Shown here one piece after another: positions 9,839 to 18,412 of a DNA stretch of 26,087 bases (position 1 is the stretch's first letter; each line of letters starts with the position of its first letter). The notes under the pieces were generated by a model. That model did no database searches. It was not told where the DNA came from and saw only the letters and a program-made list of their open reading frames with translations. The position numbers and the translations under genes are program-made. The DNA is from Gyrodactylus bullatarudis. Taxonomy: Eukaryota; Platyhelminthes; Monogenea; Gyrodactylidea; Gyrodactylidae. The DNA lies in the NCBI GenBank assembly GCA_012064415.1, contig SSNU01000339.1, forward strand, positions 1-26,087, written 5' to 3'.

Positions 9839-10113
9839 GCTTTTTCACTTTTCTCTCCACTGTTGCTATTTATTGGAGAGTTTTGGTGTTTTTTCAGCTT
9901 GCATTTTATTCTTATTTTCTTTGACTTTTACTATTTCTTTCATGGTTTGTAAATTATTATTTTGAATGAACTTTTAACTTATATCATTTTTGAAGAATTA
10001 CCACTGATGATACTTCAAGAAATGTACATTTGGTTTAAATATACTTTCCTCCAATTTTTCTAAAAAATGGAATAGTTACACAACATACACAATATATTTT
10101 ATCAAAATGGGAT

Positions 10114-10243
10114 AATATTTTTCAGCTTGCTGACTGAATTTAATTCTAGTTTTCAAGAAAGAAGGAAGCAGAGTGTTTTGGAACTTATCCCTGGCTACTG
10201 GTCAATAATGTTTTTCTCATCCAGTCAGCAAACTGAAAATATT
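10114..10243. repeat. Short inverted repeat, 22-23-bp arms
   Basis: AATATTTTTCAGCTTGCTGACTG (10114-10136, given here in two parts: AATATTTTTCAG and CTTGCTGACTG) faces CAGTCAGCAAACTGAAAAT plus ATT at 10222-10243, with an 85-bp spacer. It may be a small non-autonomous element or intronic hairpin. Confidence 0.5.
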
Positions 10244-10345
10244 TCTAAAGATTTAAGTATTCTACTTTATTCAATGCTAGTTAGCTTTCTGGCTAGGGAC
10301 TATTAAAAATTCCTGATAAAAAATACAGTAATTCATACTCTTTAG

Positions 10346-10769
10346 AGTCTTGGGTATAGTTGAACAACGAATTTCTGGAACCATTTCTGGACTTTTAGTT
10401 GCTCTCTCAGTCTGTTTAGGATCAATACTCAAATGGATACCAATAGCTGCTCTCTATGGCTTGTTCCTACACATGGGTATATCGGCAATAAAAGATCTGA
10501 CCTTTGTAAGACGGTGTATAGTCCTTTTCAAGAGGCGTAAACATTGGGAAGATTGGGACTTTATCAGGGGCATACCAACAGCGCAAACTTTTGTCTTTAC
10601 CCTGGTCGAATTGTTTTTTGTTGGCATTCTGATCATACTGAACATCTTGAACGAATTTACAACAGCATCTGTAACTGCATTGTTATTTCCTCTTGTGATT
10701 TTCACATTTGCCATGGTAAGAGAATTTCTCCTTCCCTGCTGGCCATGGCTGAATAAATATTTGAACAAA
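10346..10769 (+). CDS. SLC4-family transporter, internal exon (C-terminal membrane helices)
   Basis: The longest exon, 424 nt, about 141 residues. Acceptor actctttag; its first base completes a Lys codon. It contains GIVEQRISGTISGLLVALSV, the family hallmark (K)EQR.SG....L.GLS, then LKWIPIAALYGLFLHMGIS (family: L..IP..VL.G.FLYMG..S). Next come FVRRCIVLFKRRKHWEDWDFIRGIP, a helix TFVFTLVELFFVGILIIL, a helix ASVTALLFPLVIFTFAM, and VREFLLPCWPWLNKYLNK. Donor AAA|GTAAGT at 10770, phase 0. In SLC4 this is the last transmembrane block, so only the cytosolic tail remains to be encoded. Confidence 0.93.
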
Positions 10770-11034
10770 GTAAGTAAAAAATTGAAATATTAATTTGTAC
10801 GATAATACTGCTGAACCTTATCAAAAATATTATTATTAGATTCTAGAGAATAACGAGCGTACATTTAAGTGATAAAATGAACTACAATTTGACAACTTTC
10901 TAAAAAGACAAAAGTAATTAACAGATCAAGAGATGAATTTCACAATCAGTGAAATTTCCCCACTCTTCCGAAATGCCAAAATGAACCAATTGATGGCCCA
11001 AAAAGAGCATTTTATTTATATATGCTATTATTAA

Positions 11035-11077
11035 CCAGGGTAGACTCTGAACCCGGCGAAATATAGCGTTTATCACT
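11035..11077 (+). ncRNA. Hammerhead remnant with 4-nt core deletion
   Basis: CCAGGGTAGACT, CTGA then ACCCGGC and GAAA, ATATAGCGTTTAT, C, ACTT. The GAGA part of the core is gone, so it should be inactive. The flanks are the usual AT-rich lead. Confidence 0.6.
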
Positions 11078-11271
11078 TAAATATATGCTCTATAAGTTTA
11101 GAATGTAACAATAAAATAATAATTAATAATAATTAATAATTATAATCACCAGAAAAATACAAAGCATGATTCTTATGCTTTGATATTGAAAAAAATTTAA
11201 TTTAATTCCAATTCCAACTTCATCTAAAGATATTCAATTTTAAAAAGTTTATGTCTACCCTCCGTTCAGTG

Positions 11272-11959
11272 CAAACAGTATATTGACCGAAGTAATATTT
11301 TCTCACTCCTTAATTTTCGCAATAATTCCTCTATTTCTATCTGTTTTTGATCAAATATTCATTAAAATATTCACCAAAGAAAAATTCATTCGAGATTTTT
11401 TCTTTTAGATACAAAATTACTATTTTTGATATATTCAAATAGTTATTTTATGTTAAAGTAATGAACCTTTTTTTGTAAAATAGTTCTCCGATTAATTTAT
11501 CTATTCAACTTACCTAAACATCTTTCTCAATGAATTTATCTTCATTAAAAAGTAGGACTTTTAATCAAGTTCAATTCAAAAAGATTAAAAACTTAAAAAA
11601 CATGGTTTAAGTAATAGAAAGATTGCCCAAACTATGAACTACGACAATTAATAACTTATTGAAGAATAATGGGTAAAAATGATAACAAAAAAAACCTGGT
11701 TCTAAATCAAAGATCAGTAATTTGATATTGGGAAAACTCAAAGACATGGCTCAAAACAAGGGCAACAACTGTGCTCAAATAAAATATGCATTGAAATTGA
11801 ACTCAAGTGTCTGTGCTATTAAAAATAATGTGAAGAATAAACGTGAGCTGCATTGAAGGAAGGCCAAGAAAATCTGTTAACAGAAAAGGATAAGATAGAT
11901 AGTTTGAACTTAGACAAGTCAAAAATAAATAAAAATAATGATTAGAAGGTAATATTCTC
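11272..11959 (+). pseudogene. Tc1-like transposase, 5' part (interrupted element)
   Basis: The coding part starts near 11575. It shows a first helix-turn-helix GLSNRKIAQTMNY and, after a shift, TTINNLLKNNG. A second DNA-binding block follows: CAQIKYALKLNSSVCAIKNNV...ELH.RKAKK. Next is DKIDSLNLDKSKINKNND, then a stop where W is expected, then KVIFS, cut at 11959. The sequence resumes at 13943 with the rest of the motif. The leader 11272-11400 resembles the complement of 15480-15360, giving an approximate 5' end. Transposase of this class binds inverted repeats and moves the element by cut and paste; this copy has many stops. Confidence 0.75.
11950..11959. repeat. Target-site duplication, left copy (TAATATTCTC)
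   Basis: The 10 bases TAATATTCTC occur here and at 13933-13942. Removing one copy plus 11960-13932 restores a continuous Tc1 reading frame through KVIFSDEKKF. Confidence 0.85.
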
Positions 11960-12044
11960 TTAGAGCAGTAATGTTGCCGAACTTCATAAAGTACAGTGAA
12001 TTGACTAAATCACGCCTCGAAATAGCTCTACCCCAAGCAAGTTT

Positions 12045-12105
12045 TGGAACTTATACCTCTACTCCATTTTTGTCAACCAATCAGATTCGAGCATCAAAAA
12101 ATGAA
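12045..12105 (-). promoter_or_regulatory. Promoter-like module (copy in insertion)
   Basis: Minus strand: CGAATCTGATTGGTTGAC...GTAGAGGTATAAG. ATTGG (reverse CCAAT, 12077-12081) and TATAAG about 20 nt downstream. Part of a module shared with 16365, 22825 and 24025. Confidence 0.45.
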
Positions 12106-12762
12106 TTTTTATGCTGATTTCTCAAGCCTTAACCCTACTTCAATATATATGTTTAATATCCAAATTTTCTCCTTTACATCATGGATTAAAAATTAATCTT
12201 CTACCTGCCCTAATAAGAAACTTAAAATTTTAGAATTTACACACGAATAATTTAGGTACTGTTCGATAGAGGAAATCAAGTTGTGCCGTGCTACATATTT
12301 TTGATACGAAATCATTCGAATCTTGAGAGAAATTCAAGTTCAAATATTAGATCCAAAATGGGTTAAATTTTGTATGAAATCTTAAAATACAGAAAGATTC
12401 TACACCCCCCATTTTTCTGGTCGTTTTCATACTTACCTAATGTATGGGGAATTGGGAAATTAGTCACACGTAAATCTCTACTATGACGTAATGTTTTTTA
12501 TACTCACACCCTCCTACATTTCTATCCGGCTCTCTTTCCCACTCCTAACATCCATCTCTCACTCTCACTGATTCCCCCATTCAAATTAAGGAATCAGATT
12601 CTTCCAAATTCAAAAGAAAAATCCAAACCATGTGATCGACATTATTTTTTTCGATGAAATTAACTCCGGAACAAAGGAAATCTGTGTTCTCACTCTTCTA
12701 AATTCACTCAATTTCTCATATTGCTTGCCTACTATCGGTAAGTAGAGGGACAATTCGTTAAG

Positions 12763-12974
12763 TGCTTAAAGAAGGAGAAGCAGATCAAGATCTTTACAGA
12801 CGTTTTAATCCAGTTATTGCTGTTACTCTTAATAATCGCTCAAATTCCGGGGTAACCACAACGGAACAACAACTCAAAGAAATCATTGAGGAAACTCTCA
12901 GAGATTCTAACATTACAAGGATATCAGAACGGTTGTTTATGCGTTTATCACGTCATAATTTGCTTGAATTGAAT
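12763..12974 (+). CDS. Unidentified exon-like frame carried by the insertion
   Basis: About 70 codons: a stop lies just upstream, so it starts at an acceptor (attcgttaag) and ends at a strong donor AAT|GTAAGT (phase 0). It reads KEGEADQDLYRRFNPVIAVT, a polar stretch with GVTTTEQQLKEIIEETL, then SERLFMRLSRHNLLELN. It is mostly hydrophilic and likely helical. Balanced codon use and no stops suggest real coding ancestry. I do not recognise the family. It joins in phase with 13428, as if two exons of one gene had been mobilised with their intron. Confidence 0.4.
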
Positions 12975-13189
12975 GTAAGTAATTTTATTCATCGTTCTAG
13001 ATCCAAGCTAACAAATTCGTTCTTGATCGTACTATTAGCTTTCACCATAAGATTGATTTGTGTATCAAAAGTAGTTCTCAATGTTATCTTCTCAACATTT
13101 CTTCGATCAACTTTAAAAACAAGTTCGTGTTTTGTGTAAAAATCATAAGAAGAAAGGAAATTCCTCCTTCTTGCGAACATCATTTGCGC

Positions 13190-13441
13190 ATGTTTTTCAA
13201 TGAATGACTCCGGATAGCCGTCTCGCATCAAGAGGGATTTTAACTTTATTCTTTCCTCCTTTACGTATTCAGCTGAAACAAATCTATCAATATTCAAAAA
13301 CTCGTTTCTCACAATACTCTTCTTGTGTTCTTTCGGAGAGAAACTGTAGTAAGGTAGGAACTGTGAAGGGACATTCTTCTTCCTATGAATATCGTCAGGT
13401 GAAAACAAAATTGGAACCTCAGAGAAGTTGGCTGTAGCCAA
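13190..13441 (-). pseudogene. Penelope-like connector fragment, antisense in the insertion
   Basis: The minus strand reads FSPDDIHRKKNVPSQFLPYY, SFSPKEHKKSIVRNEF, LNIDRFVSAEYVKEERIK, LLMRDGYPESFIEKHAQ. It is almost identical to 3486-3650 with only a few changes (FVSA for FVST). IHRKKNVPSQF matches the IYRKKSVPIQF of the 7.5-kb copy, so it extends further 5' than the 3.5-kb copy. The frame continues to 12989 but without family likeness after HAQ. It lies in the intron-like gap between the two cargo exons and slightly overlaps the second. Confidence 0.8.
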
Positions 13442-13850
13442 TAATCATAATTCACAAGAGCAGAGTCTAGCCCCAGCAACTAATGTGGAGTTGGTGACCA
13501 TTGAACAATCCGAGAATTCGACTGCAGTTGATAATCAAATTATGAGCCAACCCATAATTAGTGTGAAAGAAGAGGTGAGAAACAATGCAAGATCAAGCCA
13601 ACCTACAATTAAGGAAAATGAAGAGAAGAAAACGAACAAAGCAATTATACGCAAACGGAAAAGGCACAGTGGGCAGTTACTAATGGATGGATTGAGTGCA
13701 AAGGGGGCCCAAGCCTGGAGAAGAGACGAAAGTAAAGCCGCCTGGAAACAAGATTTTCAACCCGTCACCCTCCCTGAGCAGCGAACCTTTGAACCAATGG
13801 AAGGGCAGAAATATTATGCATTGTACTATATATATCTAGTCCAGGATTAA
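13428..13850 (+). CDS. Unidentified exon-like frame, polar nuclear-type protein part
   Basis: 140 codons open after an AG at 13426-13427 and phase 0, compatible with the donor at 12974. It reads LAVANNHNSQEQSLAPATNV, a low-complexity Q/E/S-rich stretch, a basic cluster KAIIRKRKRH that could be a nuclear localisation signal, then GQLLMDGLSAKGAQAWRRDE and DFQPVTLPEQRTFEPME. The last codons run into the hammerhead repeat, so the true 3' part is lost. No family is recognised. The frame may instead be an element-encoded accessory ORF. Confidence 0.4.
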   Translation: MAVANNHNSQEQSLAPATNVELVTIEQSENSTAVDNQIMSQPIISVKEEVRNNARSSQPTIKENEEKKTNKAIIRKRKRHSGQLLMDGLSAKGAQAWRRDESKAAWKQDFQPVTLPEQRTFEPMEGQKYYALYYIYLVQD

Positions 13851-13932
13851 GTCTGATGAGACCCGGCGAAAACGTTTATCACTTATTATTTGCTTGTTCT
13901 CAAACCTTCCACATGAGTCTAGAATCGAGTAC
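13841..13932 (+). ncRNA. Hammerhead motif at the right end of the insertion
   Basis: CCAGGATTAAGT, CTGATGA (13853-13859), GACCCGGC, GAAA (13868-13871), a shortened stem III AACGTTTAT, C, ACTT. The tail CTTGTTCTCAAACC... ends exactly at the right target duplication, defining the 3' terminus of this PLE family. Confidence 0.72.
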
Positions 13933-13942
13933 TAATATTCTC
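13933..13942. repeat. Target-site duplication, right copy (TAATATTCTC)
   Basis: Second copy of the 10-bp duplication. The Tc1 frame resumes immediately (GTA ATA TTC TCC GAT GAG: VIFSDE). Confidence 0.85.
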
Positions 13943-14662
13943 CGATGAGAAGAAATTCAAATTAGATGGCCCGGAAATCACTGGGAATCAATAAATGGTC
14001 TGTCAAAGAAAGGAATGAAAAGAAATTTTGGCGGAGGCACAGTAATGATATGGGGAGCCATAGTATATAACGAAGTATTGCCTCTGCACTTTGTTGAACC
14101 GAAAATTAACTTAGAAAACTATCAAAATCTCCTTGAAAATTCTTACCATTCAGATACGAAATTAAGACAGAAAGGTTAAGTTTTCAATAAGACAACGCTC
14201 CTTGTCACAGCTCCAATTCAACAAAAAAATGGTTTTTGGGATTATGACCTGGCCTGCTAGAAGTCTCATTTAACCTCATCGAAAATCATTGGGGGTCTCT
14301 GGCACAGAAAGTTTAAAAAAATACTTAAGTACCTCTAAACTGGAAGAGGCAATCGTTAGAGAAAGAAATTCTTTCATTTAAGAAGAATTACATTACAGTT
14401 GTACCTGAGACTTGCGTGTGGAAAATCAAACACTTTTCAATCTCCTTCGAAAATATATATTTTATATTTTTATGAAGCTACTTGAAAGTAGTATTATTTC
14501 CTATTTTTTACAATAATTTTTTATTTTTACATATTTGAATAGAGCTTTTTCTGACCTTTCCATCTGAGTAGCTTTCACTGCAAATTGACTTTTCCTTGCA
14601 AAGATATTCTGTTTCAAAGTTTTTCAGATTTTAATTTATCACCAATTTTTTTCTCAACTCTG
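13943..14662 (+). pseudogene. Tc1-like transposase, 3' part and 3' terminal repeat
   Basis: The catalytic core resumes with SDEKKFKLDGPE (first D), then in other frames GGGTVMIWGAIVYNEVLPLHF, FQ*DNAPCHSSN (second D), WPARS and IENHWGSLAQKV (E). This is the D,D34E pattern of Tc1-type transposases, with many stops and shifts. The element probably ends at 14662, where the complement reads TA then CAGAGTTGAGAAAAAAATTG, a typical terminal repeat start next to a TA target. It is defective as an enzyme, but its ends could be mobilised in trans. Confidence 0.82.
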
Positions 14663-14842
14663 TATACCCAACTGTTCATTGTTATTTTAGCGAGTCAATC
14701 CTTTCTAAAATATGCTTCATTATTTATTTCAGAGGTGTCAAATATTTACGTTTAAACAATGTGTTACGCTTTTTATTTTTTCTCAACTTTTTAACACTGA
14801 ATGAGATTTCATGACGTGAATTCGTTCAAAATGTGGAGTCTA

Positions 14843-14985
14843 TTAAGATCCAGTATTCTGACTATTCATTAAATTAATTATTAATTATTTTGTTTTTGTA
14901 AAATTTGGGTGATTTCATTTTATCTAAAGACTCATCACGAATAGCTACGATTAATTTAATGAATAGTCAGAATACTGGATCTTAA
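14843..14985. mobile_element. TTAA-flanked MITE-like hairpin, 35-bp perfect arms
   Basis: TTAA, then GATCCAGTATTCTGACTATT and on to 14878, exactly complementary to 14950-14981, then TTAA. The spacer is 71 bp. Perfect terminal inverted repeats flanked by TTAA suggest a short non-autonomous DNA element; TTAA duplication is the habit of piggyBac-type transposases. No transposase is encoded. Confidence 0.55.
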
Positions 14986-15480
14986 AAAAACTTTGAAACA
15001 AAATATCTTTGCAAGGAAAAATCAATTTGCAGTGAAAGCTACTCAGATGGAAAGATCAGAATAAGCTCTATTCAAATATGTAAAAATAAAAAATTATTGT
15101 GAAAAATAGGTAATAATACTATTTTCAAGTAGCTTCATAAAAATATGAAATATATTTTCGAAGGAGATTGAAAAGTGTTTGATTTTCCACACGCAAGTCT
15201 CAGGTATAACTGTACTTTATTTATACGTTATGTATAAAAAAAGTGTAGATGTTATTGAGAAGAATATTTTGAGAAACTTATTACTTCGTTTTAATTCAAG
15301 TCACGATATAGTAATTTTGAAATTTCGATGAATGCTCAAAGTATTTTTCCATAAAAATTCGCGAATATTTTAATAATTGATCAAAAACCGATGAAAAATA
15401 AAGAAGTTATGCGAAAACTTAGAAGTGAGAAACGTATTACTTCCGTAACTAAATATGACAGTGTATGAAAAGAACTTTGA
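14986..15480 (-). mobile_element. Inverted, internally deleted Tc1 derivative
   Basis: 14986-15218 is the near-identical complement of 14394-14624 (the 3' transposase end and 3' UTR of the split element). 15360-15480 is the complement of a relative of 11272-11400 (GGAAGTAATA..TTTCTCAC, TTTTTGATCA). So a second element lies tail to tail with the first and has lost most of its transposase gene. The outer 3' terminus is cut off at the MITE. Confidence 0.65.
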
Positions 15481-16196
15481 TATTTAAAATTTGGGATATT
15501 GACAGAAATTGTATTTATGGGTAGTCTATTTACCTCCACCTCTGAGTCTTTTACGGGGTTGTTGTTGGGAGGATTGTGGAAAAAAAACTCACAAATGCAG
15601 TCAAGATGAAAATCTAATGTAAGAGTTTAATGCTAATGAAACCCCCTTTTTGATTTTCTCCCCTACATGCTAAACTTAAATTTGAAGCTATGCAACAAGA
15701 ACCCTTTTTTGATTTCGAAAAATAATGATTATTACAGGCTCACTAATGCTTATTAAAATTAATTAATATCAATGCATGTTGGGAAAATCATTAATTCTAA
15801 ACGTGACAGAGAGGGGTCTTCTTCAACCATGGTGTTGTCAAAGATAGAAAGAACTAATGATGCAATCTGTAATTATTGAAAACTATTAAATGCTTAGTAA
15901 TTACAGTGTATTAATTATTCAGATGATGTTGAGGATGTGTGATTCACATTGTGTGAATAGGCTTATTGGTTTTTTAAGTTTCAAAAGGAATTCATTTCAT
16001 TAAAAATCGAACTGAATACCAAAATTACAATGTTATCAACTTCTATTTTTAAATTTCATGCACTGTACTTCGCCAAAAAATCTCAGAATGTCTCGATACG
16101 AAGCAAGCAGAGAGGATCGAAATTTTTAAAAGGACGTAACCGATATCATTACAAATTGAAAAAATAATCTGAACATATCTTACAAAAAATTGTCTC

Positions 16197-16276
16197 GGAA
16201 TTGAAGGCTTCTGATTTGAAAATAATTCTCTTTGTGGATAATGCTCCTAGCCATAAAAATTTGAAGACAAATTAAA
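16197..16276 (+). pseudogene. Possible pogo/Tigger-type DDE transposase scrap
   Basis: A short frame ELKASDLKIILFVDNAPSHK then NLKTN and a stop. The LFVDNAPSH pattern is the second catalytic Asp region of pogo/Tigger/CENP-B-like transposases. Nothing else of the protein is visible on either side. Confidence 0.35.
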
Positions 16277-16364
16277 ATTTTTTCATTGGTAAAGTTAAAT
16301 CGTGAAGTTTGAGTTAAAGTTAGTGATAGAGATTGAAAATGATTGAATCTTGGATAAGAATGAA

Positions 16365-16445
16365 ACTCTATTCTGATTGGTTATTGTGTTTCTCTATTCC
16401 TATTGGTCCCCTGAGCGAGGAGCAGAGAGGTATAAATATAAATTT
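16365..16445 (+). promoter_or_regulatory. Promoter-like module (two ATTGG, TATA box)
   Basis: ATTGG at 16376 and 16402, GCAGAGAGGTATAAATA with the TATA box at 16431-16438. It fits a TATA promoter with reverse CCAAT boxes, pointing right, away from the minus-strand PLE remnant. Confidence 0.5.
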
Positions 16446-16650
16446 GCTAGGAAAAATATTCATCCCGTGAGCCATCATGTGTGTAATTAACTGTAGTTCT
16501 TTTGTACACATAGAATTGGTTTCTCACAACTGATCAATTAAGCTTCAGCGCCTTTTAGCATGTTGACATTGTTTCCGTTAGGTTTGTAGATGATTTCAAA
16601 GTTTTTAGGGGAAACGTCTGCCTTACATGTGGATAGGTTATTATATTATA

Positions 16651-17180
16651 TTACCGTTCTAATGTGGATAGGTGTTCTCTTACAGCTGTTTTACTTTTGT
16701 ATAGATGCTCATCTATACGTTCTTCCAGTCTTCTGGTCGTATGCCCAATGTACTCAGTATTACATTGACATTTGAACTTATATACAACATTAATCTGCTT
16801 TAATTCGTCGATTGGGTCTTTTGAGGAATTTTTCAGCATTTTGTTTGTCTTGTACATCATTCTCAGGCTTGCATTCGGGTAAGCCTCGTTGAAAGCATTT
16901 GTTATTTTCTTCTGGAATGTTGAAACTGACTTGTCTCCTTTGAACGGTAGGCTGAGAAAGACATTTCCCTCTGTCACTTCCTTGGGTTTGTTTTTGAGCA
17001 TGTATTACTTGGTAAGTCTTTTTGTGAAGAGCGATACAACGTTAAAAGAAAGTAAAGTTTTCCCATTTGTGTTCACATCCTTGATTTTGTCAACGAACTC
17101 GAACATATCGGCTAGAGAGTGTTTACATAGGTTCTTTTTCATTGGTTTTAAGATTTTCGTTAGCCATTCTGCCAATCAGC
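16651..17180 (-). pseudogene. Penelope-like ORF: RT block A fused to GIY-YIG by deletion
   Basis: The minus strand reads KILKPMKKNLCKHSLADMFE, FVDKIKDV, LLSFNVVSLFTK (RT block A, normally SFDVVSLFT; the catalytic D is N). One stop follows, then without the rest of the RT: MLKNKPKEVTEGNVFLSLPF, KGDKSVSTF, INVVYKFKCQCNTEYIGHTT, RRLEERIDEHLYKSKTAVRE. The GIY-YIG module is well kept (VVY, YIG, both Arg). The RT palm and connector are deleted, almost in frame. The likely 5' repeat is the minus hammerhead at 18127-18080. A third PLE family by sequence. Confidence 0.85.
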
Positions 17181-18079
17181 TCGTTGCGGCCTGGCTCATG
17201 TCTGTTAGTAAAAACCTCCACAAAGTATATATTATTGAAAATACCTATACATTTTTTGAAAATCTCGAACGCACCAATAGATTTTCTGAAAAAAATCATT
17301 TGACATTTGATAATAGACTGTATACGACTATTGAATTTGTGAAAATAGACTACCCATATATACATTTTTTGTCAATATTCCTTATAATTTCTAGTTTGAA
17401 GTCCACTTTCATCAGCCGAAAAATTACCTTTCTACTATTCAGAATAAAAGAGTTATAGTTTTTTAAAGTTAATATTGACTTTTGATAAAATTCTTCATTG
17501 GTTTTTGATTATGTGTAATGAAGCAGAGTTTTTGATTCGTTGATACTTGTTGTCAGGCTCAAAATTTTAACAAGTATTAGAAAGAAGTATTTCATAAATT
17601 TATTCACTAATAAAAATGGAGTATATTCGTATTGTTTGAGTGTTGATTAGCATTTTCTACTTTCTTTTGAGCTGCTGGGACGAAATTAAGTTAATTCGTT
17701 TGCAGTATGGGCTGATGGTTCTCTACTTATTTTGCAAGTCTCATATACTGGGCGGAGGTATGAACTGGTCGGGGTTCTGGTTTTGCGCACCGGAATTTTA
17801 TTGATGAAGAAGATGTTTAAGGAGCTTTTCTCAGATAAAATAATGCTGAGGTTGTGCGTTTTACTTCCGTTTTAATTCCTGTGTTGACATTCATTGTTTG
17901 ATAACGTTCAAAACTCTATGAAATTTCATAACTTATGAATTTTACTATTAGAAAAATATTACTAATTTTCAACATATAAGCCTTAACGTACTGACGAGAG
18001 ATCCAAGAGGCATAAAAAAATTTTCTCAGAATTTAATGAGATACTCATTGTGAGGATTCAGAAATCGAGTGAATAGTTA

Positions 18080-18127
18080 GTAATAAAGCTTATATTTCGC
18101 CGGATCTCTTCAGACTATTACACCGGC
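18080..18127 (-). ncRNA. Hammerhead motif (GCCGG version)
   Basis: Minus strand: GCCGGTGTAATAGT, CTGAAGA (complement of 18107-18113), GATCCGGC, GAAA, ATATAAGCTTTATT, AC. GCCGG is fully complementary to CCGGC. It lies upstream of the PLE fragment 17180-16651 on the same strand. Confidence 0.72.
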
Positions 18128-18284
18128 TTGATATATATAGTTAAATTCAACAGATAAATGTTCTTTGTCATCCTCTGATTGATTGAAATCAATATTATAC
18201 ACTGATGACTGGGAGGGATAGGATCACACTGTTAGTCACCACGGTCATTATTTCCTCTTCACATATCTGTCTTTTAGGGGTTTC

Positions 18285-18330
18285 CCACTTAAACTTTCGC
18301 CAGGTCTCTTCAGACTCTACCATGGTTGAC
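18285..18330 (-). ncRNA. Hammerhead motif, left half of a head-to-head pair
   Basis: Minus strand: CCATGGTAGAGT, CTGAAGA, GACCTGGC, GAAA, GTTTAAG. The core is intact, but stem III is short and degraded, and the 5' block has an extra T. It forms a 35-bp inverted repeat with the next motif (18299-18333 against 18356-18391). Confidence 0.65.
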
Positions 18331-18363
18331 ATATAAATACTATCACAATGCTATGTATGTCAA

Positions 18364-18412
18364 CCAGGGGAGAGTCTGAAGAGACCTGGCGAAATTTAAC
18401 GTTAAACTCTAT
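18364..18412 (+). ncRNA. Hammerhead motif (CCAGG/CCTGG version), right half of pair
   Basis: CCAGGGGAGAGT, CTGAAGA (18376-18382), GACCTGGC, GAAA (18391-18394), palindrome TTTAACGTTAAA, CTC. The core is intact, and CCAGG is fully complementary to CCTGG. The cleavage base context is less clear than in the first copy. Confidence 0.68.

Larger units (their letters stand above)
5492..10345. other. SLC4 intron, about 4.85 kb, with PLE fragments
   Basis: Phase-2 intron. From 5500 to 6920 I see only AT-rich sequence with no coding or repeat signal. From 6925 to 8530 it holds minus-strand PLE pieces and hammerhead repeats. From 8690 to 9580 nothing is recognisable; an 82-codon frame at 9270-9518 has no features I can name. 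9584-9838 is a PLE GIY-YIG end, and 10114-10243 a short hairpin repeat. Confidence 0.55.
11960..13932 (+). mobile_element. 1,973-bp PLE/retrozyme-like insertion inside the Tc1 element
   Basis: Bounded by a perfect 10-bp duplication. The left end carries a minus-oriented promoter-like module (12050-12105) and the GAGGCG...GGGTAGAG segment also seen in the terminal repeat at 22141-22200. The right end is a plus-oriented hammerhead repeat (13841-13932). Inside are an antisense PLE fragment (13190-13441) and two exon-like frames (12763-12974, 13428-13850). 12110-12760 is noncoding. Terminal repeats in opposite orientation, variable-length duplications and a hammerhead fit a Penelope-like retroelement; the cargo is unusual. 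Confidence 0.75.

Noticed and set aside
10454..10768. Minus-strand 104-codon and plus-strand 70-codon frames within the SLC4 exon
   Set aside because: Shadows of the well-supported SLC4 frame at 10346-10769.
12735..12762. Donor-like CG|GTAAGT followed by an acceptor 25 nt later
   Set aside because: Too short for a spliceosomal intron; probably chance.
16889..17458. Plus-strand 189-codon frame
   Set aside because: Antisense to the PLE RT/GIY-YIG remnant; composition looks like complementary sequence, not a protein.
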